Positions 46,615-57,233 are shown, numbered from the stretch's first letter. The stretch: 64,000 nucleotides of DNA from Isoetes taiwanensis (GCA_021234155.1 JAJEKV010000042.1:1425257-1489256), one strand, 5' to 3'. Program-made: numbers and translations. The notes: generated by a model from the letters alone, not told the origin.

Positions 46615-49103
46615 TTAGATATATCTCTTTTTCTTTTTCCCTTTTTTCTGTTTACTTCTAGTATTGGCAGCAGGAGTATTAGTGAGATCAGCAAGAGTTG
46701 AGCTATTCTTCTTATACTTAGAGCCATTGGGCCTAGAGGGTTCAGATGTAGCAGTTAATCCAGCAATAGAACAATCAACAAGAAATTTATCCCCTTCCCA
46801 ATTTTCTTTATCATTTGCATTTTCAATCTCATCTTCACTAATATCAGAGGATCCTCCAGGAATGAATTCAAACATTCAATTTTTAGTATAGACAGGAGGA
46901 TTAGGAAGATTATGCATAAGAAATGGGGAAAGAGAAGAAACATGACCTGGATTGTTGCATTCATCAAACTGAGATAGGTCTTCTTGCAGGACAACAGTAG
47001 TTTCTTGAGTAGAGTCAGCTGCCAAATTCTTATCATTATCCAACCAATTATTATCGTCTTCTAGGCCAGTTGCATCCCTTTCTGGAGTATCTTGTACAAT
47101 TTCTTCATCCATAAGATTATACTGACAATAGTGTTGGCCATGTGCACTGAGGCCCTCTTGCAAAGATGCCAGCTGCTGAGCAATTTCCAAGGCAATATTT
47201 GAAGGATGGAGGGGGGTGGATCAGGGTCTGGTGAAAGATCAATAATTGGGGATTGTAAAGGGTTCAAATTGCCTTCACATTGATTGCTCAACAAAACCTC
47301 CAAATCAAGTTCAGGGTTAAGGTTAGCTAATACCTGGAATTGGTTAGAGTTACCAATTTTGTGATCAGCAACCATCTCTTTAATCTTACTTGACTCAGCA
47401 ACATTCATTGGGATAATAATTTGATTGCTCTCCTTTGGTGAAGAAGAAATAGGAGCTGGAATAATCTCCACCAGAGTATCCTTGGGATCAATTACAGATT
47501 GTTCATTCATAGATTGTTCAATTTCCAGCCTATTTTGTTTCAGAGTTTTATCATGCTTATTTTTCTTGTTTAATGGACCATTCTTAACCCTGTAGGACTG
47601 GAGAATATCAGCATTCTCCTTGTTCTTGGCAGAGAGCTTTGCATCCATAATAATTTTTTTCAATGTATCATGCAAATTACTAATTTTTGAGGAGCTGCCA
47701 TCCTTGCCTGTGATCTTAGTTGTTTTGGTAGAATTTTCATGATTCTGCAACACATTGACTTGCAAAGCTTTACCATTCCTGAGTGTCTTCACAAAACCAC
47801 CTCCAGGCATTCCCTTATTAGCTGTCTCCTCATTCTTGTGTTCTGCCTCTCTTAGCTGCTTTCTTCTTTGGATTCTTTTGTAGCTGCCATTAACTTTAGT
47901 CCACTGAAAGTTGCTATCCTTGGATATAATGCATGGAGCACCAAGGTCAGACTCTTGATGATCAAATACTGATCCATTTGAATTTTGCTTGATATGCTGA
48001 CTGTTTTGCTGACTGTTGACCTTATTGTTGATGTTGACTTTTTGGTTGACCTGCTCATTGACTCGACAGTTCTCAGATAGCTTTATAGGAATTTGCTCAC
48101 AAGTAGCTGTTGAATCCTTGCAGGAATCATACCAAAAGTGTCTAACCCTACAAGTTTGGCACTGAGGTGGCAAGCCAGACCATCTCAAATCCAGAAAGGC
48201 TTCTTTCCCAAAAACATCTCGAAAGGGGATGTGGAGGGGAATGTCTTTGGAAATATCAAACTGGACAATAGAGCGTGGTGGTCTATAGGGAGAGAATTCA
48301 GTGCAAATATAGGATCCAATTGAGTCAAACAAAAGTTTAAGACAATCCTCATTCCAATATATTGGGTTTAAACCATGAAGGGTAGTGGAAGCAACACAAA
48401 GATTGTCCAGATTGGCTATTTCAAATTTGGGATCCCACTTAAGAAAGGTAAGCTGAAAGGATTCAAAAGCCATTGGACCATGATTTAAGAGAAAATTAGC
48501 AGATCTTTTACTGCCACATTCAATCATGATATATGGGAAGTGAAGCCAATAGACAGCATTTATAAGCATACCCTTCTGAAGGTTTAGGCAGAAAGACCAA
48601 AGTTTGTCTAGTTTAATCCCATGTTTATTAGTTTTAACAATTACAGCAGAGTCATGGAAAGAGTTTAATTTTGCATGAACAGAAGGAAGATCTAAGGAAA
48701 TACCATTGAAAATAGCCTTCTTTCTTGCACTGAATGGACCCTTGAAAGGGCGGATATCTCCTAGGATCTTGTCCATGGTAGCATCTGGGGACATTGGTTG
48801 ATCCGATCTTTTTTCCCCGTAAGCAATTGGAATTTCAAGGACGGGATCAATGCTTGGAAGCCGGCCTAGGAAATCCGGATCCTTGGAGAGATTATCCCAG
48901 CATGGGACTGTAAAAGATAGTGGATCCATTGAAGACTGCCCAATGCATGAATTAGCGAAGTTACCAAAGAAAATGAAATTTTTGGGATTTTCATGGAAGG
49001 ATCTTAACTGTTTGAGAAGCTCGAGTCGATCAGAGGGCGCGAATTCAGCAAAGGCGTGAAGAATGGAGAGAAATTTAGGGTAATTTTTGCTTTTAAGAGC
49101 CAT
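46615..49103 (-). pseudogene. LINE-2 ORF1: DUF4283-like RNA-binding protein with zinc knuckle
   Basis: Starts at ATG 49103. 680 codons are open to 47061, then a frameshift near 47190 leads to the C-terminal part (46876-47190), and an in-frame TGA at 46876 separates the last 86 codons. The DUF4283-like region spans about residues 130-320, followed by a short Cys motif CQTCRVRHFWYDSC, long Asn/Gln-rich polar stretches and a lysine-rich end (RSKQKKGKKKK). ORF1 proteins of L1-type elements coat the RNA. The ORF1 sequence is quite different from that of LINE-1 and LINE-3, although their 3' halves are related. Confidence 0.85.
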
Positions 49104-49271
49104 GCAGAAAGAACCAGGTGAAAACTACAAAAGCAGAAGGAACATGTGCGAATTGGCAGGAGGGAAAAACAAAGGCCAGGGAAACAACAGAGGAAGAGCC
49201 TATCTAGATCTAAGAAGCCAGAAAGCCACACTCAGTACCAAATTGGAGGAAACCAGACGCCAATACATGAA

Positions 49272-49577
49272 TCATTGCTCATAGTAGACCTTTACCACAA
49301 TCTTGGAATCAATCCAATCACAATGAACATGAAAAGTGCCCGAAGCAGAGACTTCTTTCTTTCCAATGAACTCCTGTAGCCAAGATTCTACAATCTCTAC
49401 TTCAAATTCTACTGAACTCGGAACAAATGAATACTCAGGGGCAAATAATTCCTCAGGAAAATGCTGCTCAGAGATTAGCGAATTCCACAAGTCAGAGGGA
49501 GAGCCTTTCAAGTAACCACAGGTCAATCTCGAATTTTGCTTGATAATTGTGAAGACATTAGTATCCATTTGTAGCAT
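49272..49577 (-). CDS. 101-codon frame in the LINE-2 5' region
   Basis: This sense-strand frame occupies most of the stretch between the target duplication (49629) and ORF1 (49103). From ATG 49577 it reads MLQMDTNVFTIIKQNSRL and later a Glu/Val-rich segment (EFEVEIVESWLQEFIG). The composition is protein-like and not repetitive. No second copy in the window allows a test for selection. It could be an upstream frame that influences ORF1 translation, or captured sequence. Confidence 0.35.
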   Translation of the reverse strand: MLQMDTNVFTIIKQNSRLTCGYLKGSPSDLWNSLISEQHFPEELFAPEYSFVPSSVEFEVEIVESWLQEFIGKKEVSASGTFHVHCDWIDSKIVVKVYYEQ

Positions 49578-49628
49578 TTGATGAGGGGAATCATGAGAAT
49601 GGAAAGCCCCTACAAGGCTGGCAATCTC

Positions 49629-49643
49629 ATTTCACCTCTCTCT
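49629..49643. repeat. LINE-2 target-site duplication, right copy
   Basis: atttcacctctctct, identical to the left copy at 41949-41963. It encodes the REVK stretch of the gypsy polyprotein on the minus strand. Confidence 0.93.
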
Positions 49644-51053
49644 CGCCCTTGGATGTACCTGCTAAAACCTTCTTATCTTTCTGTGGCTTTGTACAGTCTC
49701 TAGCATAATGGCCCACAATGCCACAGTTATAACATCCCTTGGATGTTTTAGTTTTAGCACTAGCCTCCTTAGGCTTATCCATCCGCTTTTCCTTAGCCGG
49801 ATTTTTCTTTTGCTTTTTGGAAGGTGACCCGGTCTGAGAGGCACCCCCGTTCCTCCTTGCCTTCCATTCAGCAATTCTTTGGGCTTTATGGGATTTCTCC
49901 CTACCAACCAGCTTCCTAGCCAGTTCTACTGCAAGCTCAAAACTCGCAGGCTCGACTTGAAGCATATGCTTTTGAATATTGGCATCCTTTAGCCCATTCA
50001 CGAAATGATCAACCCTCATTCCGGTTGTCAATTCTGGCAAACGCGAGAACAACGCTCGCAATTTTGCCACATAATCTTGCAGAGTCCCAGTCTGCACAGT
50101 TTCTTTCAACTGTATCAAGGCATGTCGTCGGTCATAGTGGGGAGCATACTCTTGCCTGAATAGCTTACAAAATTCAGCCCAAGTGCGTAGCTTTCGTCCA
50201 TCTTCAATATGGGTATCCCACCATTCGGCCGCCTGACCCTTAAGCTTCAATGTGGCATACAATAAGGCTCGCTTTTCTTTGTTGCCGCAAAATAAAGCTT
50301 CATTTGGTTAAACCAGAGCATGGCTTGCTCTGGAGGAACATCCTTCCCATAGAAATCTGGCATTTTAACCCGTTCAAGAGACTTGATCTCCTCTTCTGAC
50401 AATTCTCCCAGAGAATCTTCAGATGGGTTATTACCTTCATGATTCTCTATGTTTACTTGAGGGATCTCGGTTGCAACTCCAAGTTGCCTGCTATTAACCC
50501 CTCCAACAACATCAGTTCTAGGTTCTCCGCTTGACCCCCGGAGCCTCTGGCGGCACCTCTTGCTTCCACGCAAGTACTTTTCCATAGTGGCCATCGGTAT
50601 TTGTTTTCGGGCATTTCCCTCGGAAGCCCAAGTGCTCAACCGCTCTTGAAATTTTCCAAAATTTCCTTGAGCGGTTTTTTTGCTCTTTTACGAGTTTTCT
50701 CAAACTCTTCATTGAGCTGATGGAATCTCTGTTCCAATGGTTCCTCGGTTGCATTGTTTTGCCCCCGAGGGTTTTCTATGGAAGGGTTTATGTTATTCGG
50801 CCGAGGTTCTCCTCCCGAGGATCATTCTCCTTGGTAACCACTTCACGAAGTTTCATTTTCGGGCGCCAACTTCCTTGGTCGCCTCAACCCTCGCCTCAAA
50901 TTCAAATTCAGGCGGATCATCATCCGTGATGGATGTCCCGCAAAAGTCGGGCAGATTCCCTCATCGCCAGGGGTGAACCGGCATACCATCCATCGGTTGC
51001 TCCATACCCGGCTGGAGCATTCTCGTAAACATTCTCGTGTCCTCGACCGCCAT
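49644..51053 (-). pseudogene. Ty3/gypsy gag
   Basis: The capsid/nucleocapsid protein. A short N-terminal frame starts at ATG 51053, four bases after the PBS (MAVEDTRMF), and is frameshifted near 50970. The middle runs 50639-50247 (ending LWFNQMKLYFAATKKSEPY), and one frameshift near 50255 leads to 49627-50262 with the Retrotrans_gag core (LKGQAAEWWD, FRQEYAPHYDRR, ELTTGMRVDHFVNGL). A lysine-rich stretch and a CCHC zinc knuckle follow (CYNCGIVGHYARDC). LINE-2 interrupts the linker to protease just after the knuckle. Confidence 0.9.
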
Positions 51054-51056
51054 TAT

Positions 51057-51068
51057 GCTCTGATACCA
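51057..51068 (-). promoter_or_regulatory. Primer binding site, initiator tRNA-Met type
   Basis: On the minus strand tggtatcagagc, complementary to the 3' end of plant initiator tRNA-Met, lies directly ahead of gag. An LTR ending ...tgaca should precede it, but the sequence to the right changes at once to an oppositely oriented integrase. Confidence 0.88.
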
Positions 51069-51079
51069 AAATTGTCACG

Positions 51080-51774
51080 CAGCAAGACCCTGCAGTCACC
51101 AAAACTGGGGATTGGTGGACCGAGCAAGAAGGGTTATACTTCTATAAGGGAAGAGTGTATGTTCCTTTGTACGAAGAATTGCGAGAAGCAATTATCAAGT
51201 GAGCATCATGACACCCCACAAGCCGGGCATGGGGTGAATGGAAAACCTATGAGCTGGTTTAAAGGCAATATTATTGGCCGGGTTTTGCAAGACCAAGTGA
51301 AACAAATGGTTTCACATTGTTTGGTGTGTCAGTCATGGAAAGTTTGACCATGGCAAGACCCCGGGCCTATTACAACCCATTCCAGTACCTAATGAAAGGT
51401 GGGAATGTGTGAGTATGGACTTTATAGTCTCCTTACCCCGGACTGCTAAGCATCACACCCAGATCTTAGTAGTGGTTGATTGCTTGACTAAGTATGTTAA
51501 GTTTATACCTCTAAGGGGTGATGCTACAGGATTCAACGTAGCTGCAGCTTATATGCAGTACGTGTTTCCGACATTTGGGTTTCCGCTATCTGTTATAAGT
51601 GATAGGGATACCAAGTTCACAGGTCAATTTTGGAGAGACCTGATGAAGGGGTTAAAAGTACGGTTGCGTATGAGTAGTGGGAATCATCCGCAGACCGATG
51701 GACAAACTGAGAGAATCAACATGATCCTGGAGGATATGTTGACAAGTTTTGTTCATGAAAAACAATATCCATGA
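51080..51774 (+). pseudogene. Ty3/gypsy integrase, plus strand, fragment
   Basis: Integrase joins cDNA to host DNA. The N-terminal zinc domain is visible in broken frames from 51100 to 51347 (YFYKGRVYVP, HDTPQAGHG, then CLVCQ). The catalytic core is open at 51409-51774: first Asp in MSMDFIVSLP, second in ISDRDTKFTG, and the Glu in HPQTDGQTERIN. It is cut just after the core (HEKQYP), so the C-terminal and any chromodomain are lost. Orientation is opposite to the adjoining gag. Confidence 0.88.
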
Positions 51775-52360
51775 GCATGGGAGTACCGTCGATAGCATGC
51801 CGGGGGCATAGTGGCTATGCGGCGGACCATAAGCTCGTAATCGGGCTATGGGGACGTTCCGGGGTTAGCAAAGTTGGCCCTAGGGGCACAACATTTAATG
51901 ATAGCAATAAAACATTAGCTATGGTTCCTTGTAACATTAATATAAATGTTAAAGGAAGCCACGTGGCACGATACTATTGGTTTGGGTGAACCAATAGGGA
52001 ATTAGCTTGGAAAGCTTCGAATGCTTTCTGATACATGGGTGATCCAACTACAGCAGGCCGGATTCCTCTCTTGGATTGCATGCCAAGGCATGGTTGACAC
52101 CTGGGGATGATCTAAACTGATAGATCATGCATGTTAGAGCCCAAATCGGTCCTATTTAAAGCCAAAGAGGGTGCTTTTGATAGACCCACGAATTGGTAAA
52201 GGCTTGAATATTGCTGTTTTGTTTCTGCTACAGACCAGCCAAGGAGTCCTTGGTATTTTGCAGCCAAATCCGACCTCTTTGAGCACGGTTTTGGTCCCTA
52301 AAGCACTCTGGGGGTGGCTGGATATTAGGGAAGCAATCCGGGCTGAGGTAATAATTTTTT
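51775..52360 (+). promoter_or_regulatory. LTR-like promoter region: G-box, paired CCAAT boxes, TATA box
   Basis: Follows the truncated integrase. It holds a perfect G-box palindrome gccacgtggc (51958-51967), a perfect hairpin ctattggtt...aaccaatag (51974-51997) made of two opposed CCAAT boxes, another hairpin taacatt...aatgtta (51932-51951), and a TATA-like ctatttaaag at 52152-52161. The order enhancer-CCAAT-TATA fits the U3 part of an LTR. No second LTR copy is in the window, so exact ends are unknown. Confidence 0.45.
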
Positions 52361-52364
52361 TTTT

Positions 52365-52620
52365 TTCCTTTGAAACTCAATGCATGGATGCCCTTGTCCC
52401 CGTTTGTAGACATGCAAAGAACATGCAAATAAGACATGAAAGGCACACAAGGCACGACAAGGCGGCTGCGGGGCTTCGTACCTCCAGCATCTTCGAGTAC
52501 AATATGGCCCCCATACATGGGCTAATTAATGGCCCTCATAAAAAAATTCACCCCATCTGAGGTGTCAATGGGAGAGACCATCCCCCATGGGGGGCAAGAA
52601 AACACTACAAGCCCATAATT
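52365..52620 (+). repeat. RepA copy 9 (central fragment)
   Basis: Starts after a T-tract and contains catggatgcccttgtcccc, ggcggctgcggggcttcg, a gcccccatacatgggc block and catcccccatggggggcaag, in the order seen at 21020-21230 and 26050-26260. Both ends are abrupt, so it is an inserted or recombined fragment. Confidence 0.8.
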
Positions 52621-52624
52621 TTTT

Positions 52625-52745
52625 CACTTTTTTGTTGCTTGACTGGGTTAATAAGACCTAGTCCACCCTTGTCTTTTGGCAAAATTACATTTTTCCATCC
52701 TACTTTCGAGGCCAGATTGAGGAAACCAAGCTGGTACAAAAAGCA
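52625..52745 (-). pseudogene. LINE C-terminal fragment, minus strand
   Basis: Reads KVGWKNVILPKDKGGLGL and INP on the minus strand. This is the W..V..PK..GGLG motif found after the RT in plant LINEs. It is too short to assign to a copy. Confidence 0.6.
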
Positions 52746-53690
52746 CTTGAGAGCTAAGAAGCGCTCATTTCTCCAGGCCAAGCAATTGGAGCTCACAGAG
52801 CACTTGAAGGAATCGCCCAAGGCCCTTCTGGAACCTTCTGACAAAAGGTGTGACCAGCCTGTGCTTGATATGGATGATCTGCTAAAAATGGTTCAGGATA
52901 TTTACGCCAAAAGTAACTCTGAAGGGATGCCTTCAATACCTTGGGACGTTGATCTTTTTTCTGAGGCCAATGTTAGAGAAACTATTTCTGGCATGGAGAG
53001 CAATAAAGCACATGATTTAGATGGGATATGCATCGAATTGTTTAAATGGGAAGGAGATGGAACAATTCATGTTCTGACACGCCTATTGAATATGTGCATC
53101 AGACAGGGACAACCAACAGAATGGAAGATGAACAGGGTGCACCCCATTCGTAAATCTGGAGATAAGAGCTCAGTGCACAATTGTAGGATTTTGCTAAAGC
53201 TTTCGATACAGTGCCCAGAAAAGAGTTGAGTGAAAGAATGGTACAGCTTGGAGTTCCAGAGGAAGTTAGAGCTGCAGTCTCCCAGTTGTATGCAGAAGTG
53301 TTGGTCAAATTGTCATATGAAATGGATACAGTGATTAAGAACACAATAGGTGTTCGTCAGGGATGTCCGCTTTCTCCGACGCTATTTGGCCTTTTCATTG
53401 ACGAGCTGGATGAATGGTTCAGGGCACGTTCGCTAGCAGGGACCAGGCTAGGCTCATATGTTATTCAATTGTTGTTATACGCAGATGATGTGGTACTGTT
53501 AGCCTGCTTCAATCTCACCTGGATCTTCTGGGGCTGTTTTGTGAGGCGAGACAAATGATAGTGAACACTGCTAAATCCAAGATCATGATCTTTGGCACGA
53601 GGAATAGGCCAGCGTTTTTCTATGACGGACAAGAAATCGAGGTAGTGGAGAGGGGGGTCACAGATTTACCCTTTAGTGCAACATAGTGAG
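52710..53690 (+). mobile_element. LINE-4: fragment of a divergent non-LTR reverse transcriptase
   Basis: The + strand frame 52720-53190 has a linker and RT fingers (MESNKAHDLDGICIELFKW, WKMNRVHPIRKSGDK). After a deletion and frameshift near 53190, DFAKAFDTVPRKEL, GVRQGCPLSPTLFGLF and the catalytic LYADDVVLL follow to 53520. After a further frameshift comes a segment ending KSKIMIFGTRN. Motifs fit non-LTR RT but differ from LINE-1 to -3, so it is another clade. Several frame changes and a missing segment between fingers and palm make it dead. Confidence 0.8.
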
Positions 53691-53941
53691 CATGAGACAA
53701 TTTCCTTTCATTAAGAAACCAAGCTACATTGCTTTTTTCAAAATATTGAGGATTTTGTCCTCTTCCACTTTTGCTATCTCCTCCTTGATTCTTTCTGCTT
53801 GCCCCCTGGCCCATGCATTGTTTGCATCTCTTTCAGTTATGCTGGAGGCAGCTGCAAGGTTGTTTCTCAGAGCTAGTTCTTTTCCAAAAAGTTTTTTTTT
53901 TTTAAGTCTGTTTGCATAAGTCTGGCTTTTTGAGATATCCA
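53690..53941 (-). pseudogene. LINE linker-region fragment, minus strand
   Basis: The minus frame at 53724-53942 reads ANRLKKKKLFGKELALRNN and then AKVEEDKILNILKKAM, and a shifted frame continues WFLNERKLSHAHYVALKG. A charged helix followed by a W...E block is what precedes RT in plant LINEs. It is the sequence into which LINE-3 was inserted, or an adjoining remnant; no target duplication was found. Confidence 0.4.
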
Positions 53942-54371
53942 TTTTTTTTTTTGAAGGTAAGAGATGTTTTTTCCATTAATTAATTAAAGCTATACACTGG
54001 TCTTACTAGTGGGAGTGGAAACTGCCACATTAGTAACAGATTTGATATAGTGATCCAAAAAGTAATTAAAAGTTGCAATGAATATAGCAACCACTTCAAG
54101 ATAGAGTAGCAGACAAATAAACCAGTCAAAATGTGTACAAAATCCTGCTTTGCCCCCTATAAGAGAGCTCCAATATATGCTGTCTGTGATGCCCAGCAAT
54201 GAGATCCAAAGAAACCTGCAAGAACATTATAACTATCCAAGTATCAGAGCCTGATGTTAAGCAAAAAAGACAAGTTATTGAGCATTAGCAAATTTGACCG
54301 GTTCATGATGTGAAGGCTAATGTGAGGAAGGTGGGATGATGTCTGAAATAGCTCAGTAGGAAATTGGAGAC

Positions 54372-54866
54372 TCATTGTTGCATGATCTGATCGAAAATTT
54401 TGTTGTACACCCAATAGAAGCCTTTGTCTGTTCCAAACTTGTAACTGCTGTATTCAGATCCATTTTCCATAAATAAGTGATGGATGTCCTCCTTACCCAT
54501 CAAGATCAGCAGGGTACCATAAAGATCTGCTAACATCTTATGTGAGTAGTACAACTCTCTGTACCTGCTCAACTGCCTATCTGTCAGGGAATAATGGTAC
54601 ATGAACAAAAAGTTGAATAAGCAGTACATCTGCACAACCTCCCAGCAGTAAATTCTGGCCCATGAGTTTTCATTACTATTTCTCCTGACCTCATATAGCT
54701 TGATGTCATCATCTGATGCACCTGGCCCTGGTGGCTGCAAATCTGTAACCCCTGTGCTGTTGTAATACAAAGTGGCTTCATGATAGCTCAGCATGGAGTC
54801 AAATTTATTCCTGCCCTCCCCTTTGAGAAATTCCATGTATTCTATCAAAAAGATCAGAGAATGGAG
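54372..54866 (-). CDS. LINE-3 ORF3: conserved ~164-aa protein of unknown function
   Basis: Starts at ATG 54866, about 12 nt upstream of the position of the LINE-1 and LINE-2 start, where ATG has become ATC; the ORF2 stop is at 54805-54807, so the frames overlap by about 60 nt. The sequence runs IEYMEFLKG...RNKFD, then a Gly/Pro/Asp linker (PPGPGASDDD), then RIYCWEVVQMYCLFNFLFMY and RQLSRYR, ending FDQIMQQ. It aligns with LINE-1 at the N-terminus and LINE-2 in the centre, with mostly synonymous differences. No known domain. It is intact, which is unusual in an otherwise broken element. Confidence 0.65.
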   Translation of the reverse strand, partial: LHSLIFLIEYMEFLKGEGRNKFDSMLSYHEATLYYNSTGVTDLQPPGPGASDDDIKLYEVRRNSNENSWARIYCWEVVQMYCLFNFLFMYHYSLTDRQLSRYRELYYSHKMLADLYGTLLILMGKEDIHHLFMENGSEYSSYKFGTDKGFYWVYNKIFDQIMQQ

Positions 54867-57233
54867 CATTAGAATTGACAACATGCAGATTTGAAACAAA
54901 GATATTGAAACCACTAAAGAATTTACCAATTTGATCCCAATTTCTGTCATAAGAAACTGCAAATTTACTTTTGCGAGCAGTTACATAAGCTTCTAAGTCT
55001 AATTGGAAACTCATCTTGATCCAGAAAATGGAGAATTTTTTATGGCCATGAACAATCCTATTTCTTGATTTCCAAAATTCCTGAGAGCAGTGAACATGAC
55101 TGTATTTTTGAAAGCATCATTATTTTGAATGTAATTTAGCAAATTACCCCGATTATTGACATTGAAATGATTATCAAATTTACTATAAAACCAATTCCAG
55201 AAAGTCACCAATTTTGGACAAAGAAAAATATGCTGCATAGATTCATCTTCAGAGCAATTAGATTGGCATGCTGGCACAATATTTGAATTTCTCTTGGATG
55301 AGGAGGCAAGATTTGGAAGGCTCTTTTGAGCAATCAACCAGATAAAATAATTGACTTTTGGGGGGCAGTAAGAATTCCATATATTCTTGAACAAGGTTTT
55401 ACATTCATCTGCAGAAATGGACCATTTAATGCTAGCCTTGACAGGAGTGGCCTTATAATTAAGTTTGGCATAAACCTTACTGACCTTGTATCTGCTAATT
55501 CCATTGACTTTCCAAAGAAGACTGTTATCACAGTTATCCAGATTAGTACATTGAGCAAGAATATTTTTGAAATGAAGGAAAGTAACTTTATCAGTCGAGG
55601 CGCCATGAATTAGTCTCCTGAGATTTGTCCAGGTAATTAGTTGACCATTATTGTATAGGTTCCTGACAGTAGTGATTCCATAAGAGCTCCACTTCCTATA
55701 GGTTTTGGGGTGCTTTATAGCCAATATATTACCATCACAGTCCTTAAAACCAGCTGACCAGAAAAGGGAGGATTGCATATGATGATCTTGTAATTCAGGA
55801 TCCTGAAAACAATTCTGAACAATATTCCAAGCTTTGATCGGGAGATGTATTTTTACCTGGATGAATATTGCAAAAAGCTGACTCAGGCAGAGAGTGTTTA
55901 ATGGAAGGATGCCCTTGAGGGTGAGAACATGAGATCCAGTATCTAATAAAGATGGAGGCCATTGAATTATTGCCAGCTAAAGTTCTCCAAATGAACTTAC
56001 CAGCTAAAGCACAAGCTTGAAGATACAGGTTTTTACAAAAACCTCCTTCACTTTTAGATCGAGTAAGAGTATCCCAATTGACAGAGTGATTTCCATTCCA
56101 GATGAAGTTTCTAATAGTCTTCTCTAGCTCATTGTAGATAGATTTAGGGGCCACTAGAGCAGAGGAAAAGTATATGTGAGATGCTGCCAGAACAGAATTT
56201 GCAATTAATGTTCTACCTGCCAGAGAAAGAGTGTTTCTAAAAATGTTCAACTTTTTCCTAATTCTCTGCAAAATAGGATGCCATAACCCCTTTATGTTGG
56301 GATTCAGAGACAAAAGCATACCAAGGAGTTTTGTAGCCTGCATTTCATTCAGAACTTTGATGTCACATGTAATCAGGCCAGACAAGCCCTGCTCCTGATT
56401 TTGCTCCCAAAGTTCTATAGCTAGCCTTTGAAGCTCTGGGTCTTCTGCAATTGATTTTCTGATGCCAGCTTTTCTTTTTTCACCATTCCCATTATCCCTT
56501 CTGCTTTGCAATGGTCTAAAAAGTCTGAATACATTGTTTTGATTTGGAGGCCTCCCCTTTTTCTGCAAAACCATTCAGTGGCATACACTCTATCCAGTCT
56601 CTCTTGGACATTGCTGGCATTAGATACCCATGTGAATGTTGGATGATGGGCTGCCACACTCTCATGCAAAAAACAATCTGTGAGGCCAATATCAAAGCAT
56701 ATTTCATACCACAGCTCCTTTTCTTCTGTTGACATTTGAAGCTCGTTGCTGCCCACCATCTATCTTGGATGTCCTCTAGCATATTGAAGTCTCCTATTAG
56801 CCTTAAGCCCTGGAGGTCAGCAGGGATGAGGGGGTATATTTGCCTCCACATTTCAATCCTCAGGGCTGATTGCCCACTTGGGGCATAAACATTTAAGAAA
56901 CCCAGCTTTTCTCTTCCATGTTTGATCACCAAGATCTGAGCTCTGTCTGGAAAAAGAATTTGGTGGCTTACCACAAGGGTGTCCCATTTAGGCTCTACGA
57001 CCATAAGAGTGCCTCCTCCTGGCCTGACATCTCTCCTTGTGGCTGGATTCCAGAAATGTCGACCACTGGCTACTTTCCTCCTTTCATTTTCATCAATTAT
57101 CTATTAAGTCAAATCTACCTGCTTCAGCTTCAAGTTCTCTTATGTGCAGTTTGAGCCCGTCCAATTTTGTCACCCTTGTGTCTCTAGAGCTCATTCCCTG
57201 CACTTTCCATGTTAAAATGTTGAGACTTGTCAT
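54805..57233 (-). pseudogene. LINE-3 ORF2: endonuclease plus C-terminal domain, RT deleted
   Basis: Starts at ATG 57233 (MTSLNILTWKVQGM), whose ATGA overlaps the ORF1 stop. The AP-endonuclease blocks are broken by a stop near 57100 and frameshifts: LGFLNVYAPSG, LIGDFNMLED and, in 56421-56759, TFTWVSNAS..RLDRVYA. At about 56400 the frame passes directly to the post-RT region (DIKVLNEMQATKLLGM, RKKLNIFRNTLSLAGR), so the whole RT palm is missing. The C-terminal zinc module (CSEDESMQHIFLC) is in 55011-55778, and after a frameshift the end reads FVSNLHVVNSN and stops at 54805. Confidence 0.88.

Larger units (their letters stand above)
41964..49628 (-). mobile_element. LINE-2: complete L1-like LINE, ~7.7 kb, with poly(A) and target duplication
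   Basis: Inserted in a gypsy element and flanked by the 15-bp repeat atttcacctctctct. The 3' end has a 25-base poly(A) preceded by a tail (ctcaaaaa side, ttaccattaat-type sequence) that is also present at the LINE-3 3' end. The order on the minus strand is a 5' region with a 101-codon frame, ORF1 (DUF4283-like, zinc-binding), ORF2 (AP endonuclease, RT, C-terminal zinc domain) and ORF3. It is full length but inactive: at least five frameshifts in ORF2 and one frameshift and one stop in ORF1. Confidence 0.93.
40670..51080 (-). mobile_element. Ty3/gypsy element, minus strand, split by LINE-2
   Basis: Read right to left it has the PBS (51057-51068), gag, protease and the N-terminal two thirds of reverse transcriptase, then it is truncated at about 40670. 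RNase H, integrase and both LTRs are missing from this strand. LINE-2 interrupts it exactly at the gag-protease linker. Removing LINE-2 and one 15-bp target copy restores a continuous frame across the junction. The gene order is that of Ty3/gypsy (Metaviridae-type) plant retrotransposons. Confidence 0.9.

Noticed and set aside
48138-48323. + strand frames opposite LINE-2 ORF1 (also 48850-49059, 49087-49284)
   Set aside because: Antisense shadows of the well-supported minus-strand ORF1.
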